From Sphingomonas sp. JC676 (GTDB lineage: Bacteria; Pseudomonadota; Alphaproteobacteria; Sphingomonadales; Sphingomonadaceae): a DNA stretch of 64,000 nucleotides. The position numbers and the translations under genes are program-made. Positions within the stretch are counted from its first letter, which is position 1; every line of letters begins with the position of its first letter. Below, in pieces: positions 8,164 through 16,386 of this stretch. The stretch covers positions 62,001-126,000 of the forward strand of contig NZ_JACTGR010000008.1 in NCBI RefSeq assembly GCF_014489075.1, given 5' to 3'. The notes below the pieces were generated by a model. That model saw nothing but the letters and a program-made list of their open reading frames with translations, searched no databases and was not told the DNA's origin.

Positions 8164-11085
8164 ATGATGGCATATGTTACGCGGCGCTTTGCCGCGCGCG
8201 GGGGCATGGTTTCGGCACTGGCACTGGCGACGGGCATGACGCCGGCCATGGCGCAGACCACCACTACCACGACCACCCAGGACCAGCAGCAAGCCGAAGC
8301 CCAGCAGACGCAAGAGCCTGCGTCCGACGAGATCATCGTTACGGGCTTCCGCGGCTCGCTGGAGCGATCGCTCGCGACCAAGCGCAACGAGACCGGCGTA
8401 GTCGATTCGATCTCGGCGGAGGACGTGGGCAAGTTTCCCGATTCAAACCTGGCGGAATCGATGCAGCGCCTGCCGGGCGTCGCGCTCGCCCGCGGCGACG
8501 GCGGCGAAGGCAAGACCATCTCGGTTCGCGGCCTTGGCGCGCAGTTCACCCGCGTTCGCCTCAATGGCATGCAGGGCTCGAGCTCGACCAACTCGTCGGA
8601 CATTCGCTCCGGCTTCAACTCCTCGCGCTCGTTCGATTTCAGTGTGTTCGCGTCGGAGCTGTTCAGCGAGCTGACCGTGCGCAAGACCTATTCGGCGGAT
8701 GTCGAGGAAGGTTCGCTCGGCGCCACGGTCGATCTCCAGACGCCGCGGCCGCTGTCGTACAAGGACGATTTCACCTTCGCGGCGAGCGCGCAGGGCACCT
8801 ATGACGACCTGCGCGAACGCGTCAGCCCGCGCGTCACCGGCCTGATCTCCCAGAAGTTTCTCGACGGCACCTTCGGCATCGCCGCGTCGGTCGCCTATAC
8901 GAAGCGGTACACGCGCGAAGAGGCGTGGTCCGCGGTCGAGGTGTATCGCGGCACCCAGCAGGGCGGCTTCTGCTCGCCGGTCGGCTATCCGACGCAGAAC
9001 CCTGGAAACAACGCGGCGGTGGGCACGGATGGGCTGAACTGCGCGACGGGCATGCCGCGTTTGCCCAATACCACTCAGAACGTCGCCAATTACGAAACTG
9101 CGCGCAACGCGTTCATCTATCGCAGCCCGCGCTGGCTGCGTTCGGACCAGGATTATTCGCGGCTCGGCGCGACGGTCACGCTGGAGGCGGAACCCGCCGA
9201 AGGGACCAAGGTCGCGATCGACGGCCTCTATTCGCGGTATGACGTGACCCGGCGCGACTATTCCTTCGCTGCGAACTCATTCGCGCGCGGCACCGCCAAT
9301 CACGGCCAGCCCATGACATCGGTCGCCGATATCGCGGTCGATTCCCTCGGCAGTATCCAATACGGCAAGTTCAACGGCGTCGATATCTCGAACGATATCG
9401 CGCTGCGGAAATACACGACCACCTTCCGCCAGATCAACATGTCCGTATCGCAGGAACTGGGCAAGCTGACGATCGACGGCTATGTCGGCCTTTCGCTCTC
9501 CACGCTTGCCAACCCGGTCTCGACGCAGATCAGCTTCTTCGCCAACGACGTCAACAATTTCTCCTATGACTTCCGCGGCGGCGGCAGCGTGCCGGTGGTC
9601 GACTGGGGCTTCGATACCACCAACGCGGCCAACTATCTGTTCGCGCCCAATGTCGCGGCAGGGGGCGTCACCATCTTCCGGAACCTGCTCAACAAGGGCG
9701 ACAACCGCGAGGATACCGAGAACATCACCGCCGAGTTCAACGCCAGCTACGCGCTCTTCGACGGCTTCAAGGTCCGCGCCGGCGCTCAATATCGCGAAGG
9801 CAATTACAAGCGCTATTCGCGGACTCGCGCGGGCAATGTGACCACCGGGTCGCTTCCTCCCGGAACCGCGATGAGCTCGGTGATGACGCTGATCGACGGC
9901 TTCGGACAGTCGATGCCGGGCAATGTGGGAGGATCCTGGCTGGCGCCCGACTATGACGCGATCGACAAGCTGATCGACTTCACCAACGATACGTCGGGCC
10001 CCTATGCGCTCGCGCCGATCCCGGTACGGGACCGCCTCAACGAAGCGGTCACCGGCGCCTATGGCATGGTCGAGTTCGACACCGACGCGCTGCCGGTGCG
10101 CCTGCGCGGCAATATCGGCGTGCGTTATGTCCACACGGACCAGAGCGGACAGGGCACGGTGGCGGGCGTAACGCGCGCGCTGTCGCGCTCCTATGACGAT
10201 TGGCTGCCCTCGGCGACCATCACCGCGGACCTCACCGACAAGCTGATCCTGCGCCTTGCCGCGGCGAAGGTGATGGCGCGACCGGAGCTCAACCATATCC
10301 TGCCGGCCGGCGTGAGCATCGCGCTCAACACGCGCACCATCTCGGGTCCGAATTTCTATCTCGAGCCGATCCGCGCCAAGACGGTGGACGCCTCGCTCGA
10401 ATATTATTTCGGAAGGCGCGGGCTAATCGCGGTGGGCGGCTTCTACAAGGACATCGACAGCTATATCCAGTCGCTGTCGGAGACCATGACGTTCGGCCAG
10501 ACCGGGCTGCCGCTTTCGCTGATCGCGGGTTCGCCCTGGGACGCGAACACCGAATTCACGGTGAGCGGCCGGCAGAACACGCCGGGCGGCCCGCTCAAGG
10601 GCATCGAGGTCAACGTCCAGACCGGCTTCGACTTCCTGCCGGGCTTTCTCAAGAACTTCGGCATGCTGGCGAACTATACCTTCGTCGACTCCAAGATCAC
10701 CTACTGCCTGACGTCGAACGCGCCCTGCACGGGCACCAACACGGTCGTCCGGGACCTGGTGAACCTGTCCAAGAATACGCTGAGCGGCACGCTCTATTAT
10801 GAAGACAGCAAGTTCAGCATCCGCGGCACGGCGACCTATCGCGATAAGTATCTGCTGGTGGTGCCGACCTCGCGCCTGCCTAGCGACGTCCAGGGTGCGA
10901 GCTCGACGATCTTCGTCGACATGGCTGCCTCCTATCAGGTGACGCCGCAGATCCAGATTCGCCTGGAGGCGCAGAACCTCACCAACGAGGCACTCGAATT
11001 CTATTACGATTCGGTCCGCCAGGATCCCTATTACACGTCGTTCACCGGACGGAAGTTCTCCGCCGGCGTCGCGTTCAAGTTCTAA
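8164..11085 (+). CDS. TonB-dependent receptor (oligosaccharide uptake), receptor 1
   Basis: The 973-residue outer-membrane receptor is of the TonB-Xanthomonas/Caulobacter type. A signal peptide ends at about residue 32 (TPAMAQ), followed by a Thr/Gln-rich linker and the TonB-box-like DEIIVTGFRGS. The plug domain (about 50-200) contains PDSNLAESMQRLPGV and ISVRGLGAQFTRVRLNG. The beta-barrel ends in GVAFKF with the terminal Phe typical of outer-membrane proteins. The GGAGG at 8156-8160 favours ATG 8164 or 8167. No SusD or FecR partner is adjacent. Placement opposite GH28, under the same operators as the hexuronate operon, suggests uptake of galacturonate oligosaccharides. Confidence 0.92.
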   Translation: MMAYVTRRFAARGGMVSALALATGMTPAMAQTTTTTTTQDQQQAEAQQTQEPASDEIIVTGFRGSLERSLATKRNETGVVDSISAEDVGKFPDSNLAESMQRLPGVALARGDGGEGKTISVRGLGAQFTRVRLNGMQGSSSTNSSDIRSGFNSSRSFDFSVFASELFSELTVRKTYSADVEEGSLGATVDLQTPRPLSYKDDFTFAASAQGTYDDLRERVSPRVTGLISQKFLDGTFGIAASVAYTKRYTREEAWSAVEVYRGTQQGGFCSPVGYPTQNPGNNAAVGTDGLNCATGMPRLPNTTQNVANYETARNAFIYRSPRWLRSDQDYSRLGATVTLEAEPAEGTKVAIDGLYSRYDVTRRDYSFAANSFARGTANHGQPMTSVADIAVDSLGSIQYGKFNGVDISNDIALRKYTTTFRQINMSVSQELGKLTIDGYVGLSLSTLANPVSTQISFFANDVNNFSYDFRGGGSVPVVDWGFDTTNAANYLFAPNVAAGGVTIFRNLLNKGDNREDTENITAEFNASYALFDGFKVRAGAQYREGNYKRYSRTRAGNVTTGSLPPGTAMSSVMTLIDGFGQSMPGNVGGSWLAPDYDAIDKLIDFTNDTSGPYALAPIPVRDRLNEAVTGAYGMVEFDTDALPVRLRGNIGVRYVHTDQSGQGTVAGVTRALSRSYDDWLPSATITADLTDKLILRLAAAKVMARPELNHILPAGVSIALNTRTISGPNFYLEPIRAKTVDASLEYYFGRRGLIAVGGFYKDIDSYIQSLSETMTFGQTGLPLSLIAGSPWDANTEFTVSGRQNTPGGPLKGIEVNVQTGFDFLPGFLKNFGMLANYTFVDSKITYCLTSNAPCTGTNTVVRDLVNLSKNTLSGTLYYEDSKFSIRGTATYRDKYLLVVPTSRLPSDVQGASSTIFVDMAASYQVTPQIQIRLEAQNLTNEALEFYYDSVRQDPYYTSFTGRKFSAGVAFKF

Positions 11086-11107
11086 GGAAGCGCCGAGGCG
11101 CCAAAAG

Positions 11108-11147
11108 GGGGAAGCCCGGCCCAACCCTCCCCGGGTCGGGCTTTCCC
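11108..11147. terminator. Rho-independent terminator between receptor 1 and ThuA gene
   Basis: A 15-base stem GGGGAAGCCCGGCCC / GGGTCGGGCTTTCCC (two G-T pairs) encloses a 10-base loop and is followed by TGTTTA. It sits between convergent genes and can act in both directions. Confidence 0.75.
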
Positions 11148-11150
11148 TGT

Positions 11151-12035
11151 TTAGCGCTGGACCTTGATCGTCACCTTGCCGGTCGCGGCCCATTCGGTCC
11201 CGCGCAGCAGCAGCGTGCGGAACCAGGGGTTGGCGAGATCGGGCGACGGCTCGTTGCGCCAGGTATGGCCGAGCATCGTGACATAGACACGGCCCTTGCC
11301 CCAGCGGCGTATCCAATCGATCGGCTCGCGCTCCTGAACCGCCTCGCACCAGGCATAGGTCAGGTAGGTGAGCGCGCCGCTGCGCACGACCGCTTCCGGT
11401 CCGTGCTGGCCATAGGTGAGCTGCTCGGACTGGACCGTGAAGTCGGCAGGCAAGCCGCGCGTGATTGGATGGGTGCGGTCGCGCACCGTGACGTCGAAGT
11501 CCAGGCGGCGCGGATGATTGGGATTGTTGCTAGTGCCGGCGGGAATGATCACCGGCTTGCCGCGCGCATCGAAGGTCACGCCGGGTCCGAAGCTATTGGG
11601 CCGCCACAACAACCCGACCATATCCTCATAGGCATGCCAGCCCGGGAAGGCATTGTTGGCGGCGTGGTAGCTCACAAAGCCGCCGCCATGCCGCACATAG
11701 GCCTCGAAATTGGCCCGTACCGCGCTGGGCCACTGGATGACGTCGGCGCCATGGTCGCCGCCATTGAAGTTGCTGATGACGACGGCATAGCGCGCGAATT
11801 TGGGGCGCCATGCATCCCATTCGGCGGGCGCGGCGCCGCGCGGCGGGCTGGTCGAGACGTCGACGTCGAAGCGACCGCTCTGCTCCAGGATCCGCTTGAG
11901 TACCGGCGTGGTGGCGGGCCAGTCGTGATTGTTGATTCCGTCGACGATCAGCACGCTCAGCCGTGTGGGGGCGCCGTCCGCTGGAAAAGCGAAGCCGGTG
12001 AGGGCCACGAGGGACAGTGACAGGCGGACGATCAT
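11151..12035 (-). CDS. ThuA-domain protein, exported
   Basis: A 294-residue protein with a Sec-type signal peptide (VRLSLSLVALTGFAFPADG) and one ThuA domain, a class I glutamine-amidotransferase-like fold common beside carbohydrate-active enzymes. Visible features are VLIVDGINNHDWPATTPVLK at the first strand, FVSYHAANNAF and GRVYVTMLGHTW. The ATG overlaps the GH79 stop (ATGA, 12032-12035), so the two are translationally coupled. ThuA domains are named after trehalose use in rhizobia, but the biochemical role is mostly unknown. Nothing here points to trehalose. A role in the GH79 substrate pathway is inference. Confidence 0.82.
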   Translation of the reverse strand: MIVRLSLSLVALTGFAFPADGAPTRLSVLIVDGINNHDWPATTPVLKRILEQSGRFDVDVSTSPPRGAAPAEWDAWRPKFARYAVVISNFNGGDHGADVIQWPSAVRANFEAYVRHGGGFVSYHAANNAFPGWHAYEDMVGLLWRPNSFGPGVTFDARGKPVIIPAGTSNNPNHPRRLDFDVTVRDRTHPITRGLPADFTVQSEQLTYGQHGPEAVVRSGALTYLTYAWCEAVQEREPIDWIRRWGKGRVYVTMLGHTWRNEPSPDLANPWFRTLLLRGTEWAATGKVTIKVQR

Positions 12036-13435
12036 CGCGCGGGCTCCTGGAGCGTATAGAGGATGGCGGAATGCGGCGGCACGGTCACCGTCCGTCCGGG
12101 CTTGACCACGGTTTCGCGCAGGGCCGTGCCGTCCTTCGCGTCGCGCGCGGGCCCGGTCAGCAGCATCGCATCGCGCCTGGCGGGCGCGGGCAGGGTGATG
12201 GTCGCGGGCACCAGATCCTTGTTGACGATCGCGATCCGGCGGGTTCCCCGGTGCTCGAACGCATAAGCGTTGACGAAGCGGCTGGCGCCGCTGAGCGTCG
12301 CCGGAATGAAGGTCGCGCCGGTGACCAGCTGCGCGAACCGGATGCCGTAATATTCCGGGCGGCGCGTGAAGCCGGTCGAGGGGGCTCCCACGATCGGCGA
12401 ATAATGGCCATTGCCGCCGCCGTGCCAGTTGACGCCGATCCAGCCGAGCTGGGCGAAGCGCAGCATGATGTCCGCGCACCATAGCGCCGAGGCTAAGGTG
12501 TCGGAGACACCCGCCTGGCCGCCGTTCCAGCAGCTATTCCCCTCGGACAGGCGATAGGGCAGGCCCGCGGTCTTCACCGCCGCTTGCACCACCGCGAAGC
12601 GATCGGCGTGCATCGTCGTGGTGCTGGGATCAGGTTCCATCAACTGGGCGATTGTCGCTTCCGGATTCCCGGCTGGGCCCATCGCGTAATAATGGCCGGT
12701 CAGCATGACAACGTCGCGATGCTTCGGCGCTTCCGCGGCGAAGGCGGTGAGGTAATCGAGCTTGTTCGAGATGTCCGGCCCGGCGAACTTTGCGCCCGGC
12801 GCCGCGGCGGCGACCGCATCGTGAAAGTCGTTCCATTCGCGGATGAAGTCGGTGGGCGTCCACGTCGCCGGGCGATAGCGGGTGCGGAAGCTGTCGGGCT
12901 CGTTGCCGATTTGGAGCAGTATCAGGCGCGGTCCCAGGATGCGCTGGACAGCCGCGGCCTCGGCGGCGGCATTCTCCTTGCTGCCCTGGCCGAAATTGAG
13001 GCCCCAGATGCAGTTCCACCCGGTCGCGTCGAGAAAACCGCGCAGGTTGCGCAGCGCCAGCGCGGTGGTGACCGTGCCGTGCTTCACGGTCTTGGACGTA
13101 TCCGGTCCGAACACCTCGAAGGGCGGGGGACCGACCGGATCCTGGTCCGAATAGCGGGTATATTCGCTCGAACCGCCGCCAATGCGGAGCACGCCCGAGG
13201 GCGAGAGCTCGCGGAAGAGCGCGATCAGAGCCTTGTTCGAGGGTGCGAAAAAGTCCGGGTTGGCGAACTGGGCGGCTTCATAGGAAAGGCCGACATAGTC
13301 CGCGGGGATGGCGGGGCCGGTCGCGCTGGCGCCAAGCGACAGCGTGGCGTCCGATGTCCGGGCAAAGGCGAAGCGCGGTAGGCCTGCCGTGGCGGTGGCG
13401 ACGGCGATGCGATTGAGCAGCTGGCGACGATTCAT
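12032..13435 (-). CDS. GH79-like beta-glucuronidase
   Basis: The 467-residue (beta/alpha)8 glycosidase has a twin-Arg-type leader (MNRRQLLNRIAVATATAG). GH79 retaining enzymes remove terminal (4-O-methyl)glucuronate. The acid/base Glu is seen in LLQIGNEPD (E179) and the nucleophile in YRLSEGNSCW (E298), a spacing normal for the family. LRIGGGSSEYTRYSD near residue 85 and a C-terminal beta-sandwich also fit. Its ATG overlaps the stop of the decayed SDR upstream, and its own stop overlaps the ThuA start. Released glucuronate would feed UxaC and ManD in this window. Confidence 0.85.
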   Translation of the reverse strand: MNRRQLLNRIAVATATAGLPRFAFARTSDATLSLGASATGPAIPADYVGLSYEAAQFANPDFFAPSNKALIALFRELSPSGVLRIGGGSSEYTRYSDQDPVGPPPFEVFGPDTSKTVKHGTVTTALALRNLRGFLDATGWNCIWGLNFGQGSKENAAAEAAAVQRILGPRLILLQIGNEPDSFRTRYRPATWTPTDFIREWNDFHDAVAAAAPGAKFAGPDISNKLDYLTAFAAEAPKHRDVVMLTGHYYAMGPAGNPEATIAQLMEPDPSTTTMHADRFAVVQAAVKTAGLPYRLSEGNSCWNGGQAGVSDTLASALWCADIMLRFAQLGWIGVNWHGGGNGHYSPIVGAPSTGFTRRPEYYGIRFAQLVTGATFIPATLSGASRFVNAYAFEHRGTRRIAIVNKDLVPATITLPAPARRDAMLLTGPARDAKDGTALRETVVKPGRTVTVPPHSAILYTLQEPAR

Positions 13436-13863
13436 GGGGTCTCCGAAGGGTCGGGGAATGCGGCTATTGCAGGTTGACGAAAGGCGTGACCGTCGACGAG
13501 CAGCGCCGCCCCGGTAACGTACTCGGCCATGTCGGACGCGAGGAACACAATCGGCCCGATCATGTCCTCGGGCTGGCCAAGCCGGCCGAACGGCACGCGG
13601 CCTTCCAAGTACCTGCGCTCGGCCGTGGCGAGATCCTCCTTGTTGATCTCGGTCAGGACCGTGCCGGGGAGCACCGGGTTGGAGCGGATGCCGAGCCGGC
13701 CGAGCTTCTCGGTCTTCGTGACGCAGCTCCCAGCGCCCGCATCGTCGCGGCGATAGGTGATCGCGATGTTCGCGTGTTGCGCTGCGCCGTTCGCGGCGGC
13801 GCGGTCGATACCTGTCGATGCGCTTGTCACGAGCACCGTCTTGTCTTCGGGCAGCCTCGCCAT
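13432..13863 (-). pseudogene. Internally deleted SDR oxidoreductase
   Basis: The 143-codon frame has an SDR N-terminus (KTVLVTSASTGIDRAAANG, a degraded TGxxxGIG motif) joined directly to the family's C-terminal third (LGIRSNPVLPGTVLTEINK, then FGRLGQPEDMIGPIVFLASD and VTGAALLVDGH). The roughly 100 residues that carry NNAG, the catalytic Ser and YxxxK are absent, while the frame stays open. Normal members have about 250 residues. It cannot be a working SDR and is best read as a decayed gene whose ribosome traffic may still couple to GH79 (ATGA overlap). Confidence 0.75.
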
Positions 13864-13929
13864 TTCCACCCTCGACTCAAGGAGCGTTTGACGCTGGCTG
13901 AGCTGCCAGTCTAATATCTCAGACTAGGC

Positions 13930-13947
13930 ATTATAACATTTCAGATA
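13930..13947. promoter_or_regulatory. Degenerate TATCTGATATATCAGATA operator upstream of the FAH-family gene
   Basis: The right arm TTTCAGATA matches 8 of 9 positions of the perfect palindrome at 42563-42580 and the left arm is weak (about 12 of 18 in total). A further TATCTCAGA lies near 13915-13923. The A/T-rich segment stands out from the GC-rich surroundings and ends about 16 bases before the start at 13964. Confidence 0.45.
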
Positions 13948-13963
13948 CGAAGGAAACGGGATC

Positions 13964-14818
13964 ATGAAGCTTTGTCGTTACGGTCCGAAAGGTGCTGAGA
14001 AGCCGGGCATTATCGCCGCGGACGGATCGCTTCGCGACCTGTCGGGGGTGATCGACGACATCACCCCGGGCACGCTTTCTGGGGCGAAGCTGGCGGAGCT
14101 GCAGTTGCTCGACACTGCGCTGCTGTCCCGCGTCGAGGGCAACCCGCGCTATGGCGTGCCCTTTGCAGGCACGCGCCAGTTCATCGCGGTGGGCCTCAAC
14201 TATGCCGATCACGCTGCTGAATCGAACCTGCCGATCCCCGAAGAGCCGGTGGTGTTCAACAAATGGGTGAGCTGCCTCCAGGGGCCCAACGACCCCGTCG
14301 TCATCCCGCGCGGATCGGTGAAGACCGACTGGGAGGTCGAGTTGGGCGTCGTGATCGGCACGCGCGCCAATTATGTCGAGGAAGCCGATGCGCTGCGCCA
14401 TGTCGCCGGCTATTGCGTGATCAACGACGTTTCCGAGCGCGAATGGCAGGTCGAGCGCGGCGCCACCTGGGACAAGGGCAAGGGCTTTCCAACCTTCGGT
14501 CCCGTCGGGCCATGGCTGGTGACCGCGGACGAGGTCGGCGATCCGCAGAATCTCGACATGTGGCTCGAGGTCAACGGCAAGCGCATGCAGGACGGCAACT
14601 CGAGCACGATGATCTTTGGCGTCGCCAGGCTCGTCTCCTACATCAGCAGCTTCATGACGCTGGAGCCCGGCGACATCATCACCACCGGCACGCCGCCGGG
14701 CGTCGGCCTGGGGCAGAAGCCAGCGCCCTGGTATTTGAAGGCGGGCGACGTGGTGCGGCTCGGCATCGAGAAGCTGGGCGAGCAGCAACAGGAATTCATC
14801 GCCTGGTCGGGAGAATAA
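13964..14818 (+). CDS. Fumarylacetoacetate hydrolase family; probable 2,4-diketo-3-deoxy-L-fuconate hydrolase
   Basis: The 284-residue FAH-fold enzyme has family features VGLNYADHAAES, FNKWVSCLQGP, DWEVELGVVIG (metal-binding Glu residues), GYCVINDVSERE and TTGTPPGVGLG. In non-phosphorylative L-fucose catabolism (known in Xanthomonas and Burkholderia) this enzyme splits 2,4-diketo-3-deoxy-L-fuconate to pyruvate and L-lactate. The other steps are encoded at 39263-45341, and a similar operator element lies just upstream. A good ribosome site (AAGGAAACGGG) precedes the ATG. Members are often mislabelled ureidoglycolate lyase; nothing here suggests purine use. Confidence 0.85.
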   Translation: MKLCRYGPKGAEKPGIIAADGSLRDLSGVIDDITPGTLSGAKLAELQLLDTALLSRVEGNPRYGVPFAGTRQFIAVGLNYADHAAESNLPIPEEPVVFNKWVSCLQGPNDPVVIPRGSVKTDWEVELGVVIGTRANYVEEADALRHVAGYCVINDVSEREWQVERGATWDKGKGFPTFGPVGPWLVTADEVGDPQNLDMWLEVNGKRMQDGNSSTMIFGVARLVSYISSFMTLEPGDIITTGTPPGVGLGQKPAPWYLKAGDVVRLGIEKLGEQQQEFIAWSGE

Positions 14819-14824
14819 GCTTCG

Positions 14825-14853
14825 CAGATCCTCCTCCTCAAGGGGAGGATCTG
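14825..14853 (+). terminator. Hairpin between FAH-family gene and GH29
   Basis: A perfect 10-base stem CAGATCCTCC / GGAGGATCTG encloses a 9-base loop just after the stop at 14818. There is no T-run. It may be a weak terminator, an mRNA processing site or a small dispersed repeat. Confidence 0.45.
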
Positions 14854-14901
14854 CCCGGGTCAGCCCGACGCTGCCCGATCAAACACCAGGAGAGGTTGCG
14901 C

Positions 14902-16305
14902 ATGGAAACACGGTTCGGGCGGCGATCTTTCCTCAGTGGAGCCGCGATGGGCGCGGGAGCTCTGGCGATAGGTCCCGCCGGCGCGCAGGAGCATGGGGCG
15001 CCGCAGGCCGACGCCGGACCCGCGCTGCTCGAATATCAGGAGCAGAGCCGCGCGCGACGTATGCGCTGGTGGCACGACGCCAAGTTCGGGATGTTCATCC
15101 ATTGGGGCCTGTACAGCGTGATCGGGCACCAGGAATGGGTGCTCGAATCCGAGGGCATCCCGATCCCAGAATATGAGAAGCTGGCGAAGCACTTCACGCC
15201 AAGGCCCGGCGCGGCGCGCGAATGGGCTCGGCTCGCGAAGCGTGCGGGGCAGAAATACATGGTGCTCACCACCAAGCACCATGAAGGCTTCTGCCTGTGG
15301 GATACCAATCTCACCGACTATAACGCGGCGCGGCAGGGCCTGAAGCGTGACCTGGTGCGGGAGTTCGTCGAGGCGGCCCGGGCCGAGGGGCTCAAGGTCG
15401 GCCTCTATTACTCGCTGATGGACTGGCATCATCCGGACGGCGCGATCTGTGCGAGCGATCCCGCAGCGCGCGAGCGGTTCGTCGCCTATACCCACGGCCT
15501 AATCCGCGAACTGCTGACCAACTACGGCAAGATCGACATCCTCTGGTACGACGTCACCTGGCCGCTGACGCCCGAGCAATGGCGCGCGGAGGAGATGAAC
15601 AAGATGGTGTTCGATCTCCAGCCCGAGATCATCGTCAACAACCGCAACGGGCTGGCGGGCGACTTCTCGACTCCCGAGCACAAGGTCGCCGCCGACCAGC
15701 GCGCCTGGGAGACGTGCGAGACGATGAATCTCGGCTGGGGCTATCAGCGCAGCGACGACGAGTGGAAGAGCGCAAAGCGTATCGTCAACGACCTGACGCT
15801 CTGCGTACAGCAGGGGGGCAACTACCTGCTCAATATCGGGCCGGATGCGGAGGGGAATGTTCCGCGCGAATCGGTCGAGGTGCTCGAGCAGGTAGGCGCG
15901 TGGCTGCGCACCAACGGCGCGTCGATCTACGGCGCCGAAGGGAAGGCGGCCGACGCGTTCGGCAACTATACCAACTTCACCCGGGCCGGTAACAAGCTCT
16001 ACGTCCATGTCTATTTCTGGCCGTCCAGGACCCCGGCCGCGCAGTGGCTCGACTTCTACCAATCCGAGACGGTGGTCGCGGTGGGCGGAGTGCGATCGAA
16101 GGTGCTTACGGCGCGGGTGCTCAAGACCGGGCAGCCGGTCAAGTTCACCCAGGACGGCGTCGCGCTGCGGCTGACCGGCCTGCCCGATGCGGCGCCCGAT
16201 TCCCCGACCACGGTGATCGAGATCGAATGCGACGGCCCGGCATTCGTCGACCATCACCTGATCCGGCCCGAATGGAAGCGCTACGGGGTCGGCACCGTCA
16301 CCTGA
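14902..16305 (+). CDS. GH29 alpha-L-fucosidase
   Basis: The 467-residue retaining fucosidase has a twin-Arg leader (FGRRSFLSGAAMGAGALAI), so it is probably periplasmic. Family motifs are FGMFIHWGLYSV, TTKHHEGFCLWD and DILWYDVTW, whose Asp (D217) is the expected nucleophile. A beta-sandwich domain follows from about residue 350. I chose the ATG at 14902 because of the AGGAGAGG site 6 bases before it and the signal peptide; the open frame extends far upstream within the preceding gene. Released L-fucose would enter via FucP (22438) and the pathway at 39263-45341. Confidence 0.93.
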   Translation: METRFGRRSFLSGAAMGAGALAIGPAGAQEHGAPQADAGPALLEYQEQSRARRMRWWHDAKFGMFIHWGLYSVIGHQEWVLESEGIPIPEYEKLAKHFTPRPGAAREWARLAKRAGQKYMVLTTKHHEGFCLWDTNLTDYNAARQGLKRDLVREFVEAARAEGLKVGLYYSLMDWHHPDGAICASDPAARERFVAYTHGLIRELLTNYGKIDILWYDVTWPLTPEQWRAEEMNKMVFDLQPEIIVNNRNGLAGDFSTPEHKVAADQRAWETCETMNLGWGYQRSDDEWKSAKRIVNDLTLCVQQGGNYLLNIGPDAEGNVPRESVEVLEQVGAWLRTNGASIYGAEGKAADAFGNYTNFTRAGNKLYVHVYFWPSRTPAAQWLDFYQSETVVAVGGVRSKVLTARVLKTGQPVKFTQDGVALRLTGLPDAAPDSPTTVIEIECDGPAFVDHHLIRPEWKRYGVGTVT

Positions 16306-16346
16306 GGTGACTGCAGGGAACTTGGTTGCTCCGGGTCCGAAAAGAT

Positions 16347-16376
16347 GGGCGGGCGCGACTGTCGAAGCGCCCGCCC
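16347..16376. terminator. Bidirectional terminator between GH29 and GH95-like gene
   Basis: A perfect 10-base GC stem GGGCGGGCGC / GCGCCCGCCC with a 10-base loop lies between the convergent genes ending at 16305 and 16387. It has A-rich flank on the left and no long T-run on the right. Confidence 0.6.
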
Positions 16377-16386
16377 CAGGGGGAGC

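Noticed and set aside
11151..12035. Trehalose-utilisation role for the ThuA protein
   Set aside because: The family name is historical; no trehalose genes are present and it is coupled to a GH79.
13964..14818. Ureidoglycolate lyase annotation for the FAH-family protein
   Set aside because: No purine or allantoin genes are near; the fucose pathway context fits a diketo-deoxy-fuconate hydrolase.
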